Shown here one piece after another: positions 1 through 7,007 of a DNA stretch of 55,585 bases (its first letter is position 1; every line of letters starts with the position of its first letter). The stretch is from positions 1 to 55,585 of the forward strand of contig CAKOJQ010000010.1 of the NCBI GenBank assembly GCA_934090795.1, read 5' to 3'. The translations under genes were made by a program, and so were the position numbers. The notes beneath the pieces are model-generated. The model ran no database searches. It saw nothing but the letters and a program-made list of their open reading frames with translations, and had not been told where the DNA came from. The DNA is from an uncultured Bacilli bacterium. GTDB lineage: Bacteria > Bacillota_I > Bacilli_A > RF39 > UBA660.

Positions 1-19
1 CGTAGTTTTCTTATAAAAA

Positions 20-72
20 CTCCCCACTAGAAATTCTACAGCGGATATTTTTGCTCCCCACTAGAAATTCTA
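20..72. repeat. two direct repeats of 19 bp at the left edge
   Basis: The 19-mer ctccccactagaaattcta occurs at 20-38 and 54-72, a period of 34 bp, just downstream of the leftward FemAB gene. Each unit holds the small palindrome TAGAA-a-TTCTA. The array may continue outside the window. Two units with a 15-bp gap do not make a CRISPR array. Function is unknown. Confidence 0.6.
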
Positions 73-92
73 GAACCAGAATCTCTTTAATT

Positions 93-1316
93 TTATTCAA
101 ACTTATGAGAAGGCAAAAATTCCTTACTAAGTAATCCTTTAGACTGAATCTTTTTAAACAATAACTCATTAAGCACAATATCAAACTCTCCAATAAACTC
201 ATAAATAACTGGGTCAAAATCTAGTTTAGTTTTATTAAAATCAAAATACTTATACTGATCACTAAAATCACTTGATAATCCATTTAATTCAATAAAATCA
301 TAACTATTCTTAAAAGTATTTATCAAATAATTATATAAATAATACTGCGCATAAACATTATCGTTATCATAATCTTCTAAAACAATACTAACCCTATTTT
401 GATATTTTACAAGAACAACACCACCAACATACTTAAACTTATTATATTTAAGCCCAGCCGTAGCATCAACTACCTGATTTTTATATTTTAATAAATCTTT
501 GTCACTTTGCATTTTCTTATTAACAGTCTCATTACTATTATCAGTTTGAATTAATTCATTATAATAATTATTATTTTCAAGTTCCTTATTATATCTTTCT
601 CTAGCATTAATTAAACACTGTTCATAATTAGCTTTAACAAGTATTAATTCTGCCGAATCAAAATGATTTAAAATACTCTTATAATAAGAAACACTTTGAT
701 AAGTATCATTTTTAGCAATATCATATAAAATATCTATATCCTTTTTATCTAAAACTTCAATACTTAAACCATTATTATTAGCAATATCCATTATCTCTTT
801 AATTTCATTATTTTCCACATATTTTCTTAAATTAATATAAGGATTAATTCTTGGAAACATAAAATCTAAAGGATATATTTCTCTTCTTCTTTTAAAACCC
901 ATATTTTTAAGTTCATCAATAATACTAACATTTTGATTATAATTAGAAGAATAATTACTTTTTTTATTTATTTCCCCAATAATAATTTCCGGATTAATCT
1001 TCAAAAAAGAATATCCTTTTCTCTTATAATGTGCATTTAAATCTTTAATAAACATCTTTAATATTTCAGTTTTATAATAATCAACTAATACTCCTTTAGG
1101 TGCATAAACATATTTAGCAAAAGTACCAATTTTTTTCTTTAAAATTAAAGAAGCTCCAATTAAATTATTACTATCATCTTTATATCCAATTAAATCATAA
1201 GTATATCCCATATCACTCATAACTTTAGCATATTCCATAGTTTGACAATAATTTCTAAGGGGATGATTATTTGCAAATTCAGTAAATTCATTTGAATTTA
1301 AATTAACTATTCTCAT
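93..1316 (-). CDS. FemAB/MurM-type peptidoglycan interpeptide-bridge aminoacyltransferase
   Basis: This 407-residue protein has the length and pattern of the FemA/FemB/MurM family. These cytoplasmic enzymes transfer amino acids from aminoacyl-tRNA to the lysine side chain of lipid II to build the cell-wall cross-bridge. The N-terminal GNAT-like subdomain is visible around residues 20-115 (NYCQTMEYAKVM, then ILKKKIG and YAPKGVLVDY), and a second one follows after residue 150. The charged Asn/Lys-rich stretch near residues 225-285 sits where the family has its helical coiled-coil arm. The ATG at 1316 is preceded by GAGGTG on the minus strand. The gene is monocistronic here and divergent from eno. 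The family call is fairly sure; the amino acid transferred cannot be read from sequence. Confidence 0.85.
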   Translation of the reverse strand: MRIVNLNSNEFTEFANNHPLRNYCQTMEYAKVMSDMGYTYDLIGYKDDSNNLIGASLILKKKIGTFAKYVYAPKGVLVDYYKTEILKMFIKDLNAHYKRKGYSFLKINPEIIIGEINKKSNYSSNYNQNVSIIDELKNMGFKRRREIYPLDFMFPRINPYINLRKYVENNEIKEIMDIANNNGLSIEVLDKKDIDILYDIAKNDTYQSVSYYKSILNHFDSAELILVKANYEQCLINARERYNKELENNNYYNELIQTDNSNETVNKKMQSDKDLLKYKNQVVDATAGLKYNKFKYVGGVVLVKYQNRVSIVLEDYDNDNVYAQYYLYNYLINTFKNSYDFIELNGLSSDFSDQYKYFDFNKTKLDFDPVIYEFIGEFDIVLNELLFKKIQSKGLLSKEFLPSHKFE

Positions 1317-1383
1317 ATAAGAACACCTCTACTACAATATTTTAACAAATTTTTAATTAAAAGTCTTTATGTTTTTACACTTG

Positions 1384-1445
1384 ATTTTAAATTAGTCAGC
1401 ATATTCATTTTAAATTAGTCAGGCATCTCATTTTAAATTAGTCAG
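1384..1445. repeat. three 16-bp repeats with 23-bp period, resembling IS21-family end repeats
   Basis: The unit attttaaattagtcag occurs exactly at 1384-1399, 1407-1422 and 1430-1445, separated by 7 variable bases. On the minus strand it reads ctgactaatttaaaat. Several spaced copies of a TGACTAATTT-like site at an element end are typical of IS21-family termini. No istA or istB gene is nearby, so this would be a solitary remnant. The IS21 link is inferred from memory of the family; the repeats themselves are directly visible. Confidence 0.55.
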
Positions 1446-1487
1446 ACATAACCATCATCAACTTTACACCAATCATACGCAAAATAA

Positions 1488-1516
1488 TTGCACCATTTAT
1501 TCTAAAATACTATAAT
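1488..1516 (+). promoter_or_regulatory. sigma-A promoter of eno
   Basis: TTGCAC (1488-1493), a 17-bp spacer and TATAAT (1511-1516) precede the eno ribosome binding site (aaaggag) and the ATG at 1540. Confidence 0.7.
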
Positions 1517-1539
1517 TAAATTAAGATAAAGGAGACATT

Positions 1540-2775
1540 ATGAAAATAATAGATTTAAAATCAAGAGAAATATTAGATAGTAGAGGTAATCCAACTGTAG
1601 AAACGGATATGTATTTAGAAGATGGTACCTTTGTAAGAGCAAGTGTTCCATCAGGTGCATCAACAGGCTCAAATGAAGCCTTAGAATTAAGAGATAATGA
1701 TAAATCAAGATATAATGGCAAAGGTGTTCTAAAAGCAGTTAACAACGTAAATACTATAATAAGAGATAATCTAATTGGACTAGAACTAAATCAACAAGAA
1801 ATAGATAAATTATTAATTAAATTAGATGGTACTAAAAATAAATCTAATTTAGGTGCTAACGCCATTTTAAGTGTATCACTATGTGTTATGAAAGCAATGG
1901 CTAAAATTAAACATAAAAATCTTTACGAATTATTTACTGGCCCATATACCATGCCATATCCAATGATGAATATAATTAATGGTGGAGTTCACGCATCAAG
2001 TGGTTTAGAAATTCAAGAATTCATGATTGTACCTAAACAAGACACATTTAAAGAAAGATTAAGATGTGGTTCTGAAATATTTCATAAATTACAAGAATTA
2101 TTAAAAAATAATGGATATTCTACAGCGGTAGGAGATGAAGGCGGATTCGCTCCAAACTTAGATAAAATAGAAGATGCCCTAGATTACATAGTTAAAGCTA
2201 TGAAAGAAGCTGGATACACTCCCGGAGTAGATGTATTTATTGCTTTAGATGCAGCAGCAACTGAATTCTATGATGGTAAGTTCTACACAGTTAACAAAAC
2301 TAAAATAACCAAAGAAGAATTAATTAACTTCTACAAAGATCTAATTAAAAAATACCCAATAATAAGTATTGAAGATGCTGCATCAGAAAATGACATTGAA
2401 ACAATTAAAACTTTAACTAAAGAAATAGGAGATAAAATAATGTTAGTAGGTGATGATTACTTTGTTACCAATATAACTTATCTAAAACAAGGAATAGAAG
2501 AAAATTATAACAATTCAATCTTACTTAAAGCTAACCAAATAGGAACAATTTCAGAAATGCTTTTAACTATTAAATTAGCTAAAGATCATAATTTTAAAAC
2601 AATTATTTCTCATCGTAGTGGTGAAACCGAAGATACATTTATATCTGACTTAGCAGTAGGACTAAATCTAGGTTATATTAAAACAGGATCTCTATCAAGA
2701 GGAGAAAGAATAGCAAAATATAACCAGTTACTTAGAATTGAAGAACAATTAGATAATAAAACCTGGAATATGTAA
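1540..2775 (+). CDS. eno: enolase (phosphopyruvate hydratase)
   Basis: Enolase converts 2-phosphoglycerate to phosphoenolpyruvate in glycolysis, in the cytoplasm and with Mg2+. The 411-residue protein shows the whole family pattern: SGASTG loop at about residues 38-43, GDEGGFAP near 198-206, the Mg-binding DxxA region, the LLKANQIG segment with the catalytic Lys near 330, and SHRSGETED near 357. It is slightly shorter than the usual 425-435 residues but keeps the catalytic positions. ATG 1540 follows aaaggag at good spacing, a sigma-A promoter lies upstream, and a hairpin terminator follows. It is transcribed alone, away from the other glycolytic genes, which are not in the window. Confidence 0.98.
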   Translation: MKIIDLKSREILDSRGNPTVETDMYLEDGTFVRASVPSGASTGSNEALELRDNDKSRYNGKGVLKAVNNVNTIIRDNLIGLELNQQEIDKLLIKLDGTKNKSNLGANAILSVSLCVMKAMAKIKHKNLYELFTGPYTMPYPMMNIINGGVHASSGLEIQEFMIVPKQDTFKERLRCGSEIFHKLQELLKNNGYSTAVGDEGGFAPNLDKIEDALDYIVKAMKEAGYTPGVDVFIALDAAATEFYDGKFYTVNKTKITKEELINFYKDLIKKYPIISIEDAASENDIETIKTLTKEIGDKIMLVGDDYFVTNITYLKQGIEENYNNSILLKANQIGTISEMLLTIKLAKDHNFKTIISHRSGETEDTFISDLAVGLNLGYIKTGSLSRGERIAKYNQLLRIEEQLDNKTWNM

Positions 2776-2779
2776 TATG

Positions 2780-2805
2780 CTCTATCTCTTTGATAGAGTT
2801 TTATC
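2780..2805 (+). terminator. intrinsic terminator of eno
   Basis: The stem CTCTATC / GATAGAG with a 5-nt loop is followed by a T-rich tail directly after the eno stop codon. Confidence 0.75.
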
Positions 2806-2900
2806 TTATAAAAGTGTAAATACTTTAATAACTTTACGTAAACCAATTGCACAAAATAAAATAATATATTAAAATTTAAATATGTAAGGATTGATAATAT

Positions 2901-4196
2901 ATGAATAAAAACAATAAAAAAATAATTTTATTTTTATCAATTTCAGTTGTAATAATGACTACATTATTTATTTCAATTGCTTATTCTTATTTTGTTGCTA
3001 AAATAAAAAATAATGAATCTAAATCTACTATATCTGTTGCTGGTGGAGAAATGATAATTAATTATCAAGACAACACTGGTGTAATTACTGCATCAAAAAT
3101 AATTCCATCTTGGACAACTACAAAAAAATTTACTGTATCAGGTAAAAATGATACAAAAATAAATGATGTTACAACTGATAATAATATATATTATAAAATA
3201 GTTCTTGTAATAGATAATAATACTTTTAGTAAAGGTGCTTTAACATATAGTCTAAAACAAGACTCTTCTTCATCAACAAACGGACAGATGGCAACAAATT
3301 CATCAGGCACAATAAATCAAAGTGGAAAACAAAATCTAGGTCATGGTTACTTTTCAACAACATCTACCTTTGTAAATCACATATATAATTTAACTATTTC
3401 TTTTCCTGATACTGGAAAAGATCAATCAATAGATAACGCTAAATCATTTGCAGGTCATGTAACTATTGAGGAAGGAAAACAAGTTAATACAACCACATTT
3501 GCTAATGATTCATGGAATACCATAGCAGCAGCAGTCAAAAATGGACAATTGGATGCCTATCCGTTAGGCTCAGAAAAAGAAGTAGAAATAGGTGGAACAA
3601 ATTATACTGTAAGAGTAGCCAATAACACAACACCTAATGAATGTAGTGGAACTGATTTTTCGCAAACAGCCTGTGGGTTTGTAGTAGAGTTTGCAGATAT
3701 CGTAGAAAAAAGAAGAATGAATAGTTCGAGTACAAATGTAGGTGGATGGCCTGCTAGTGAAATGAGCACCTATGCAAATGGCGATTTCTTAAAGAAATTA
3801 CCAAGTGACTTACAAAGTGTAATAATAAATACCAAAGTAGTATCTGGACATGGAAGTGCTGATACAAGTAATTTTCCATCAACTGATAAAATATATTTAT
3901 TGAGTGCTCATGAAGTATATGAAGATGGAACAAGTAATCAAGTTTCAACATCTGATTCTGCATGGGATAAAACAAGACAATTAGATTATTATGCAAATCT
4001 AGGTGAAGGAGTAACCACAAATAGCTACTCAGGTGCTATAAAGAAGGACATTAATGGTAATGCTTCCATTTGGTGGCTTCGCGCGGCTAATTTTAATTTT
4101 ACCAATTTTTTCTGGGTTGTTAACGTTTATGGTAGTAACAGCAATAGCAATGCTTACTATACTAGCGGTTTTGCTCCAGCTTTCCGTATCGGATAA
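2901..4196 (+). CDS. membrane-anchored surface protein, TasA-like N-terminus and DUF6273-like C-terminus (paralogue 1)
   Basis: The 431-residue protein starts with a short basic stretch and one hydrophobic segment (about residues 9-29, ending AYSYF). It continues into a TasA/camelysin-like extracellular region (ESKSTISVAGGEMIINY). The C-terminal half, from about residue 200, matches the DUF6273-type surface domain: W-x-x-I-x-x-A-V, a GTNYTVRVANN strand, KIYLLSAHEVY, then WWLR and GFAPAFRIG at the very end. It is a close paralogue of the gene at 4550 and of the truncated gene at 55367. The segment between WWLR and GFAPAF differs almost completely from its paralogue, and codon use there switches from A-ending to T/C-ending. 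Secretion is Sec-dependent by inference. The ATG at 2901 follows aagga. Its role, perhaps adhesion or ligand binding, is not established. Confidence 0.75.
   Translation: MNKNNKKIILFLSISVVIMTTLFISIAYSYFVAKIKNNESKSTISVAGGEMIINYQDNTGVITASKIIPSWTTTKKFTVSGKNDTKINDVTTDNNIYYKIVLVIDNNTFSKGALTYSLKQDSSSSTNGQMATNSSGTINQSGKQNLGHGYFSTTSTFVNHIYNLTISFPDTGKDQSIDNAKSFAGHVTIEEGKQVNTTTFANDSWNTIAAAVKNGQLDAYPLGSEKEVEIGGTNYTVRVANNTTPNECSGTDFSQTACGFVVEFADIVEKRRMNSSSTNVGGWPASEMSTYANGDFLKKLPSDLQSVIINTKVVSGHGSADTSNFPSTDKIYLLSAHEVYEDGTSNQVSTSDSAWDKTRQLDYYANLGEGVTTNSYSGAIKKDINGNASIWWLRAANFNFTNFFWVVNVYGSNSNSNAYYTSGFAPAFRIG
4071..4193 (+). other. candidate variable region VR1 (DGR-like) at the 3' end of paralogue 1
   Basis: This is 123 bp from tggtggctt to the last sense codon. 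From the Arg codon on, 34 of 38 codons end in T or C, and Arg is cgc/cgt, whereas the rest of the gene uses mostly A-ending codons and aga. Residues between WWLR and GFAPAFRIG are dominated by N, F, S, Y, V, T and G, as expected when AAY codons of a template are randomised. It aligns without gaps to VR2 (5762-5884), and the outer flanks are nearly identical. Confidence 0.5.
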
Positions 4197-4243
4197 TAAT
4201 GTAAACTAAATGTAAAGTAAGAAATAATATAATTAAGCAGGGA

Positions 4244-4359
4244 TAGGAAAATCATTTCCTAGAGAGCCGTCCCTCGAGCGGAAGCAAGTAAAAAAGACGG
4301 CCCGAAAAACTAAAAAGAAAAGAGATCCTCAAATGTTTCCTTTATGGAAACATTTGAGG
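4244..4359 (+). promoter_or_regulatory. structured intergenic RNA/DNA element, copy 1
   Basis: Three helices are visible. TAGGAAA / TTTCCTA (4244-4261) has a 4-base loop. GCCGTC / GACGGC (4266-4301) encloses a GC-GGAA-GC mini-hairpin with a GNRA loop (4278-4285). A 14-bp perfect stem follows (4327-4340 with 4346-4359). The 3' arm of the last stem contains the GAGG that would be the ribosome binding site of the small ORF at 4369. A diverged copy lies at 5933-6051 behind the next paralogue. It matches no riboswitch class I recognise. It could be a translation-controlling leader, or a target-site structure for the preceding variable region. Confidence 0.45.
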
Positions 4360-4368
4360 TGACTTAAA

Positions 4369-4557
4369 ATGAAAGTAAAATATAATAAAAAAATACTAAA
4401 TGTATATAAAATCAGTTTTAATATTAAATGTGAAATGTTATTTTTAGTTTCTAACTTAAAGAATAACAAATCAAATATTTATCAAATACCTGTAAGTAAT
4501 TATTTAGTAAAAAAATTTAATACAATAATCTTTATAGAAAGGACATACTATGAATAA
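4369..4557 (+). CDS. small hypothetical protein, possibly not functional
   Basis: A 62-codon basic ORF starts at ATG 4369 after GAGGTGA and overlaps the next gene by 8 bp. I do not recognise it. In its favour are a well-placed ribosome binding site, sequestered in the hairpin upstream, and a second copy behind the next paralogue. Against it, that second copy (6063-6204) carries a one-base deletion in an A run, so the reading frame is not maintained. It may be a decaying gene fragment copied together with the intergenic element. No signal peptide or known motif is seen; the peptide is rich in Lys, Asn and Ile. Confidence 0.35.
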   Translation: MKVKYNKKILNVYKISFNIKCEMLFLVSNLKNNKSNIYQIPVSNYLVKKFNTIIFIERTYYE

Positions 4558-5887
4558 AATAAAAAAATATGAAATGCCAATGTTAATATCTATTTCTCTT
4601 TTAGTGTTTATTGCACTAGTGAGTGTCTCATATGCCTACTTTAAGGCTAGAATAAACAATTTAGAATCAGCATCAACAATTGCGTTTACCTCTGGAGAAA
4701 TGACAATAAATTATGAAAATAATTCAGCGGTATTAACAGGAACTAATATTATCCCTGGTTGGAGTACAACTAAAAAATTTACATTAAAAGGAAAAAATGA
4801 TTCAGAACCAACTGAAACACAACCAGATAATAATATGTACTATAAAATAGGTATAGCCGTTGATATTAATACATTTACACAAGATGCAATAAAATATTTG
4901 CTAGAAAAAGATAGCACATCCTCTGCAAATGGTCAAATGCAAGATGCAACATATGGTAGTGTTCCCCAAACTGGAACTAAGTATATTGGTAAAGGGTATT
5001 TTTCAGAAACATCCACTTTTGTAAATCATATTTATAAATTAACAATATCTTTTCCCGATAATGGTGAAAATCAATCCTACGATAATAATAAACAATTTGC
5101 CGCTCATGTTGTAATAGAAAAATCATCAAGTTCTGAAACTATTGATACCCCAAGACCATTTGCTATTGATTCATGGTCTACTATAGCATCAGTAGTAAAA
5201 GAAAACCCAACAGCATATGCAGTAGGCTCAACAAAAACAATAAAAGTATATGATAATCCAAACGGAGAAACAACAAATGGAACATATAAAGAATATACAT
5301 TAAGAGTAGCCAATAACACAACACCAGATGAATGTAATGACAAAGATTTTTCGCAAACAGCATGCGGGTTTGTAGTAGAGTTTGTTGATATTCTTGAATC
5401 AAGAGAAATGAATAGCGAATCGACTAATGTTGGAAGCTGGCCAGCCTCAAATCTGCGAACGTATTCTAATGGAGATTTTTTTAATAAATTACCAAGTGAT
5501 TTACAAAATATAATAGTAGATACGAAAGTAATATCAGGTCATGGAGGTACATCCGGTGAAACAAACTTCACATCAACTGATAAGATATATTTGCTAAGTG
5601 GACACGAGGTATATGAAGCAATAAACGGAGATGTGATATCCGCAAGAGACACAGCCTATAATCAAACAAGACAATTAGATTATTATAAAGAACAAGGAGT
5701 GACAACCAGTAGTTATGCGGCAGTCATAAAGAAATATTTAGGTTCTAGTTCTGGTAGTGAGTGGTGGCTTCGTTCGCCTGTTTCTATTGGTAATAATTAT
5801 TTCTTGTATATAATGAGCGGTGGTTATTATAACGTTAATTATACTAGTAGCAGTTCCGGCTTTTCTCCAGCGTTCCGTATCGGATAA
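4550..5887 (+). CDS. membrane-anchored surface protein, TasA-like N-terminus and DUF6273-like C-terminus (paralogue 2)
   Basis: The 445-residue protein has the same architecture as the gene at 2901: a hydrophobic anchor at about residues 12-32 (ending SYAYF), a TasA-like segment (ESASTIAFTSGEMTINYENN), and a DUF6273-like domain from about residue 205 with YTLRVANN, DFSQTACGFVVEF, KIYLLSGHEVYE and the terminal WWLR...GFSPAFRIG. Identity to paralogue 1 is high in the framework, yet the last 37 residues before the shared end are almost all different while having exactly the same length. ATG 4550 follows aaagga. Tandem duplication of gene plus downstream element is the simplest origin. The ligand and function are unknown. 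Confidence 0.75.
   Translation: MNKIKKYEMPMLISISLLVFIALVSVSYAYFKARINNLESASTIAFTSGEMTINYENNSAVLTGTNIIPGWSTTKKFTLKGKNDSEPTETQPDNNMYYKIGIAVDINTFTQDAIKYLLEKDSTSSANGQMQDATYGSVPQTGTKYIGKGYFSETSTFVNHIYKLTISFPDNGENQSYDNNKQFAAHVVIEKSSSSETIDTPRPFAIDSWSTIASVVKENPTAYAVGSTKTIKVYDNPNGETTNGTYKEYTLRVANNTTPDECNDKDFSQTACGFVVEFVDILESREMNSESTNVGSWPASNLRTYSNGDFFNKLPSDLQNIIVDTKVISGHGGTSGETNFTSTDKIYLLSGHEVYEAINGDVISARDTAYNQTRQLDYYKEQGVTTSSYAAVIKKYLGSSSGSEWWLRSPVSIGNNYFLYIMSGGYYNVNYTSSSSGFSPAFRIG
5762..5884 (+). other. candidate variable region VR2 (DGR-like) at the 3' end of paralogue 2
   Basis: This is 123 bp, the same length as VR1. From the Arg codon on, 31 of 38 codons end in T or C, against an A-ending bias upstream. 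In the first seven codons every difference from VR1 lies at a position that a template adenine could explain (cgN, Ncg, Nct, NNt and so on). The last 15 bases (ttccgtatcgga plus stop) are identical to VR1 and could serve as an initiation-of-mutagenic-homing-like end. Some later third-position c/t differences do not fit a single shared template. Confidence 0.5.
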
Positions 5888-5932
5888 AAATGCAAACTAT
5901 ATGTAAAGCAGAAGACATAAATAAAACAAGAA

Positions 5933-6051
5933 TAGGAATATCGGTTCCTAAAGGACCGTCACAGAGGGGCGCAAGCGAGTAAAACAGACTGCCCGAAAAA
6001 AATAAAAAGAAAAGAAATCCTTAAGTTTTTCCGGTAAGGAAACAATTGAGG
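5933..6051 (+). promoter_or_regulatory. structured intergenic element, copy 2 (diverged)
   Basis: This is a homologue of 4244-4359. The helix TAGGAA / TTCCTA is kept (5933-5950), the GNRA mini-hairpin is kept as GC-GCAA-GC (5969-5976), and the phrases gcccgaaaaa and taaaaagaaaaga are conserved. The long last stem (6019-6032 with 6038-6051) is imperfect. Kept helices with a changed loop and base identities suggest a real structure that is relaxing in this copy. Confidence 0.4.
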
Positions 6052-6062
6052 TACCAAAAATA

Positions 6063-6204
6063 ATGAAAGAAAATATAATAAAAAATACTAAATGTATATA
6101 AAATCAGTTTTAATATTAAATGTGAAATGTTATTTTTAGTAGCCAATTTAAAAAATAATAAAAATAGTAGATATAAAGATCCTGTAAGCGATATAAGAAT
6201 ATAA
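6063..6204 (+). pseudogene. broken second copy of the small ORF at 4369
   Basis: The sequence is clearly homologous to the ORF at 4369 (shared atgtatataaaatcagtttt and following bases). One A is missing from the run near the start, giving a stop after 12 codons from ATG 6063. The original frame then stays open to the stop at 6202-6204. It lies in the gene-poor stretch 5888-6322 together with the structured element. Confidence 0.5.
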
Positions 6205-6322
6205 ACTATTTACTTATTTAATAAATTATAAAATAAGTAATTTTGAAGATATAGTATATTGTAATGTAACTATTAAATTAGCTAGAAGTTATTTAAAAGT
6301 TTTATATAATAAATTTTTAGAT

Positions 6323-6574
6323 ATGTATGATTTACAAGTTAATAGAATATATGATAATTATGAATGTGTAAGAAGAAAAAGAAGATATAAATATATAAAT
6401 AAATGTAATGAAGAGTTAGCTGATAAATATAATTATATTAGTTCTTTATATAAGAGTATATTTAAAGATATTAATACTTTAGTAAGAATTAATGAATTTT
6501 TATTACTTAGATATCGAAAATATAATATTAATACATATAAGTATGCTAATAATTTATTAGATATTTTATATTAG
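6323..6574 (+). CDS. small basic hypothetical protein, possibly a remnant
   Basis: The ORF encodes 83 residues rich in Tyr, Lys, Arg and Asn and is predicted helical. I do not recognise it. The same frame is open upstream to 6197 without a usable ATG, GTG or TTG start, and no ribosome binding site precedes ATG 6323. It may therefore be the 3' part of a decayed longer gene. It follows the broken small ORF and precedes secG, in a stretch that looks like degenerating accessory DNA. Confidence 0.35.
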   Translation: MYDLQVNRIYDNYECVRRKRRYKYINKCNEELADKYNYISSLYKSIFKDINTLVRINEFLLLRYRKYNINTYKYANNLLDILY

Positions 6575-6654
6575 AAAAGAGATTGTAAAATATCAATACC
6601 TAAATTTAAAAGTGTTAAACATTATTAAATCTTAATATGTGAAAAAATATTCAC

Positions 6655-6683
6655 TTGAAAAACCCCCATATTTATGGTAAATT
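6655..6683 (+). promoter_or_regulatory. promoter of secG (secG-rnr-smpB)
   Basis: TTGAAA (6655-6660), a 17-bp spacer and TAAATT (6678-6683) are visible. This argues against starting the secG frame at the upstream TTG, which is the -35 box itself. Confidence 0.6.
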
Positions 6684-6705
6684 ATTAACTGACAAGGAGA
6701 AATAT

Positions 6706-6921
6706 ATGGAAACAGCGTTATTAATTATATCAATATTACTTATCGCAATTGTCTTATTACAAAGTAATAAAGCATCAGATGCTAGTCAAATAATTACAGG
6801 TGGAAATAGTGAGTTATTTTCTAATCAAAAAGAAAGAGGAGCTGAACTTCTAATTAGTCGAATCACATTCGTACTAGGCATGGCCTTCTTTGTACTATCA
6901 TTTGTAATATACATGATATAA
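6706..6921 (+). CDS. secG: SecG, preprotein translocase membrane subunit
   Basis: SecG is the small non-essential subunit of the SecYEG channel. The 71-residue product has two membrane segments (about residues 2-20 and 50-70) around the conserved loop with VLLQSNKASDASQIITGG, typical of Gram-positive SecG. ATG 6706 is chosen because it follows aaggag and lies downstream of the promoter. The frame can be extended to 6655, but that would start inside the -35 box. Its position before rnr and smpB matches the conserved Bacillota order secG-rnr-smpB. A weak terminator separates it from rnr. Confidence 0.92.
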   Translation: METALLIISILLIAIVLLQSNKASDASQIITGGNSELFSNQKERGAELLISRITFVLGMAFFVLSFVIYMI

Positions 6922-6926
6922 TTATT

Positions 6927-6956
6927 AAGAGTATCTATTTGACAGGTACTCTTTTA
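6927..6956 (+). terminator. weak terminator/attenuator after secG
   Basis: AAGAGTA (6927-6933) pairs with TACTCTT (6947-6953), followed by a T-rich stretch. Read-through into rnr is plausible. Confidence 0.5.
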
Positions 6957-7007
6957 TTATTGTTAAATTTATGATATATTTATAAAGAATAAATAGGAGA
7001 AACAATT

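Noticed and set aside
20..72. CRISPR array
   Set aside because: Only two 19-bp units with a 15-bp gap, no cas genes, and the period is too short.
6655..6705. N-terminal extension of SecG
   Set aside because: The TTG is the -35 box of its promoter, and SecG proteins do not carry this extension.
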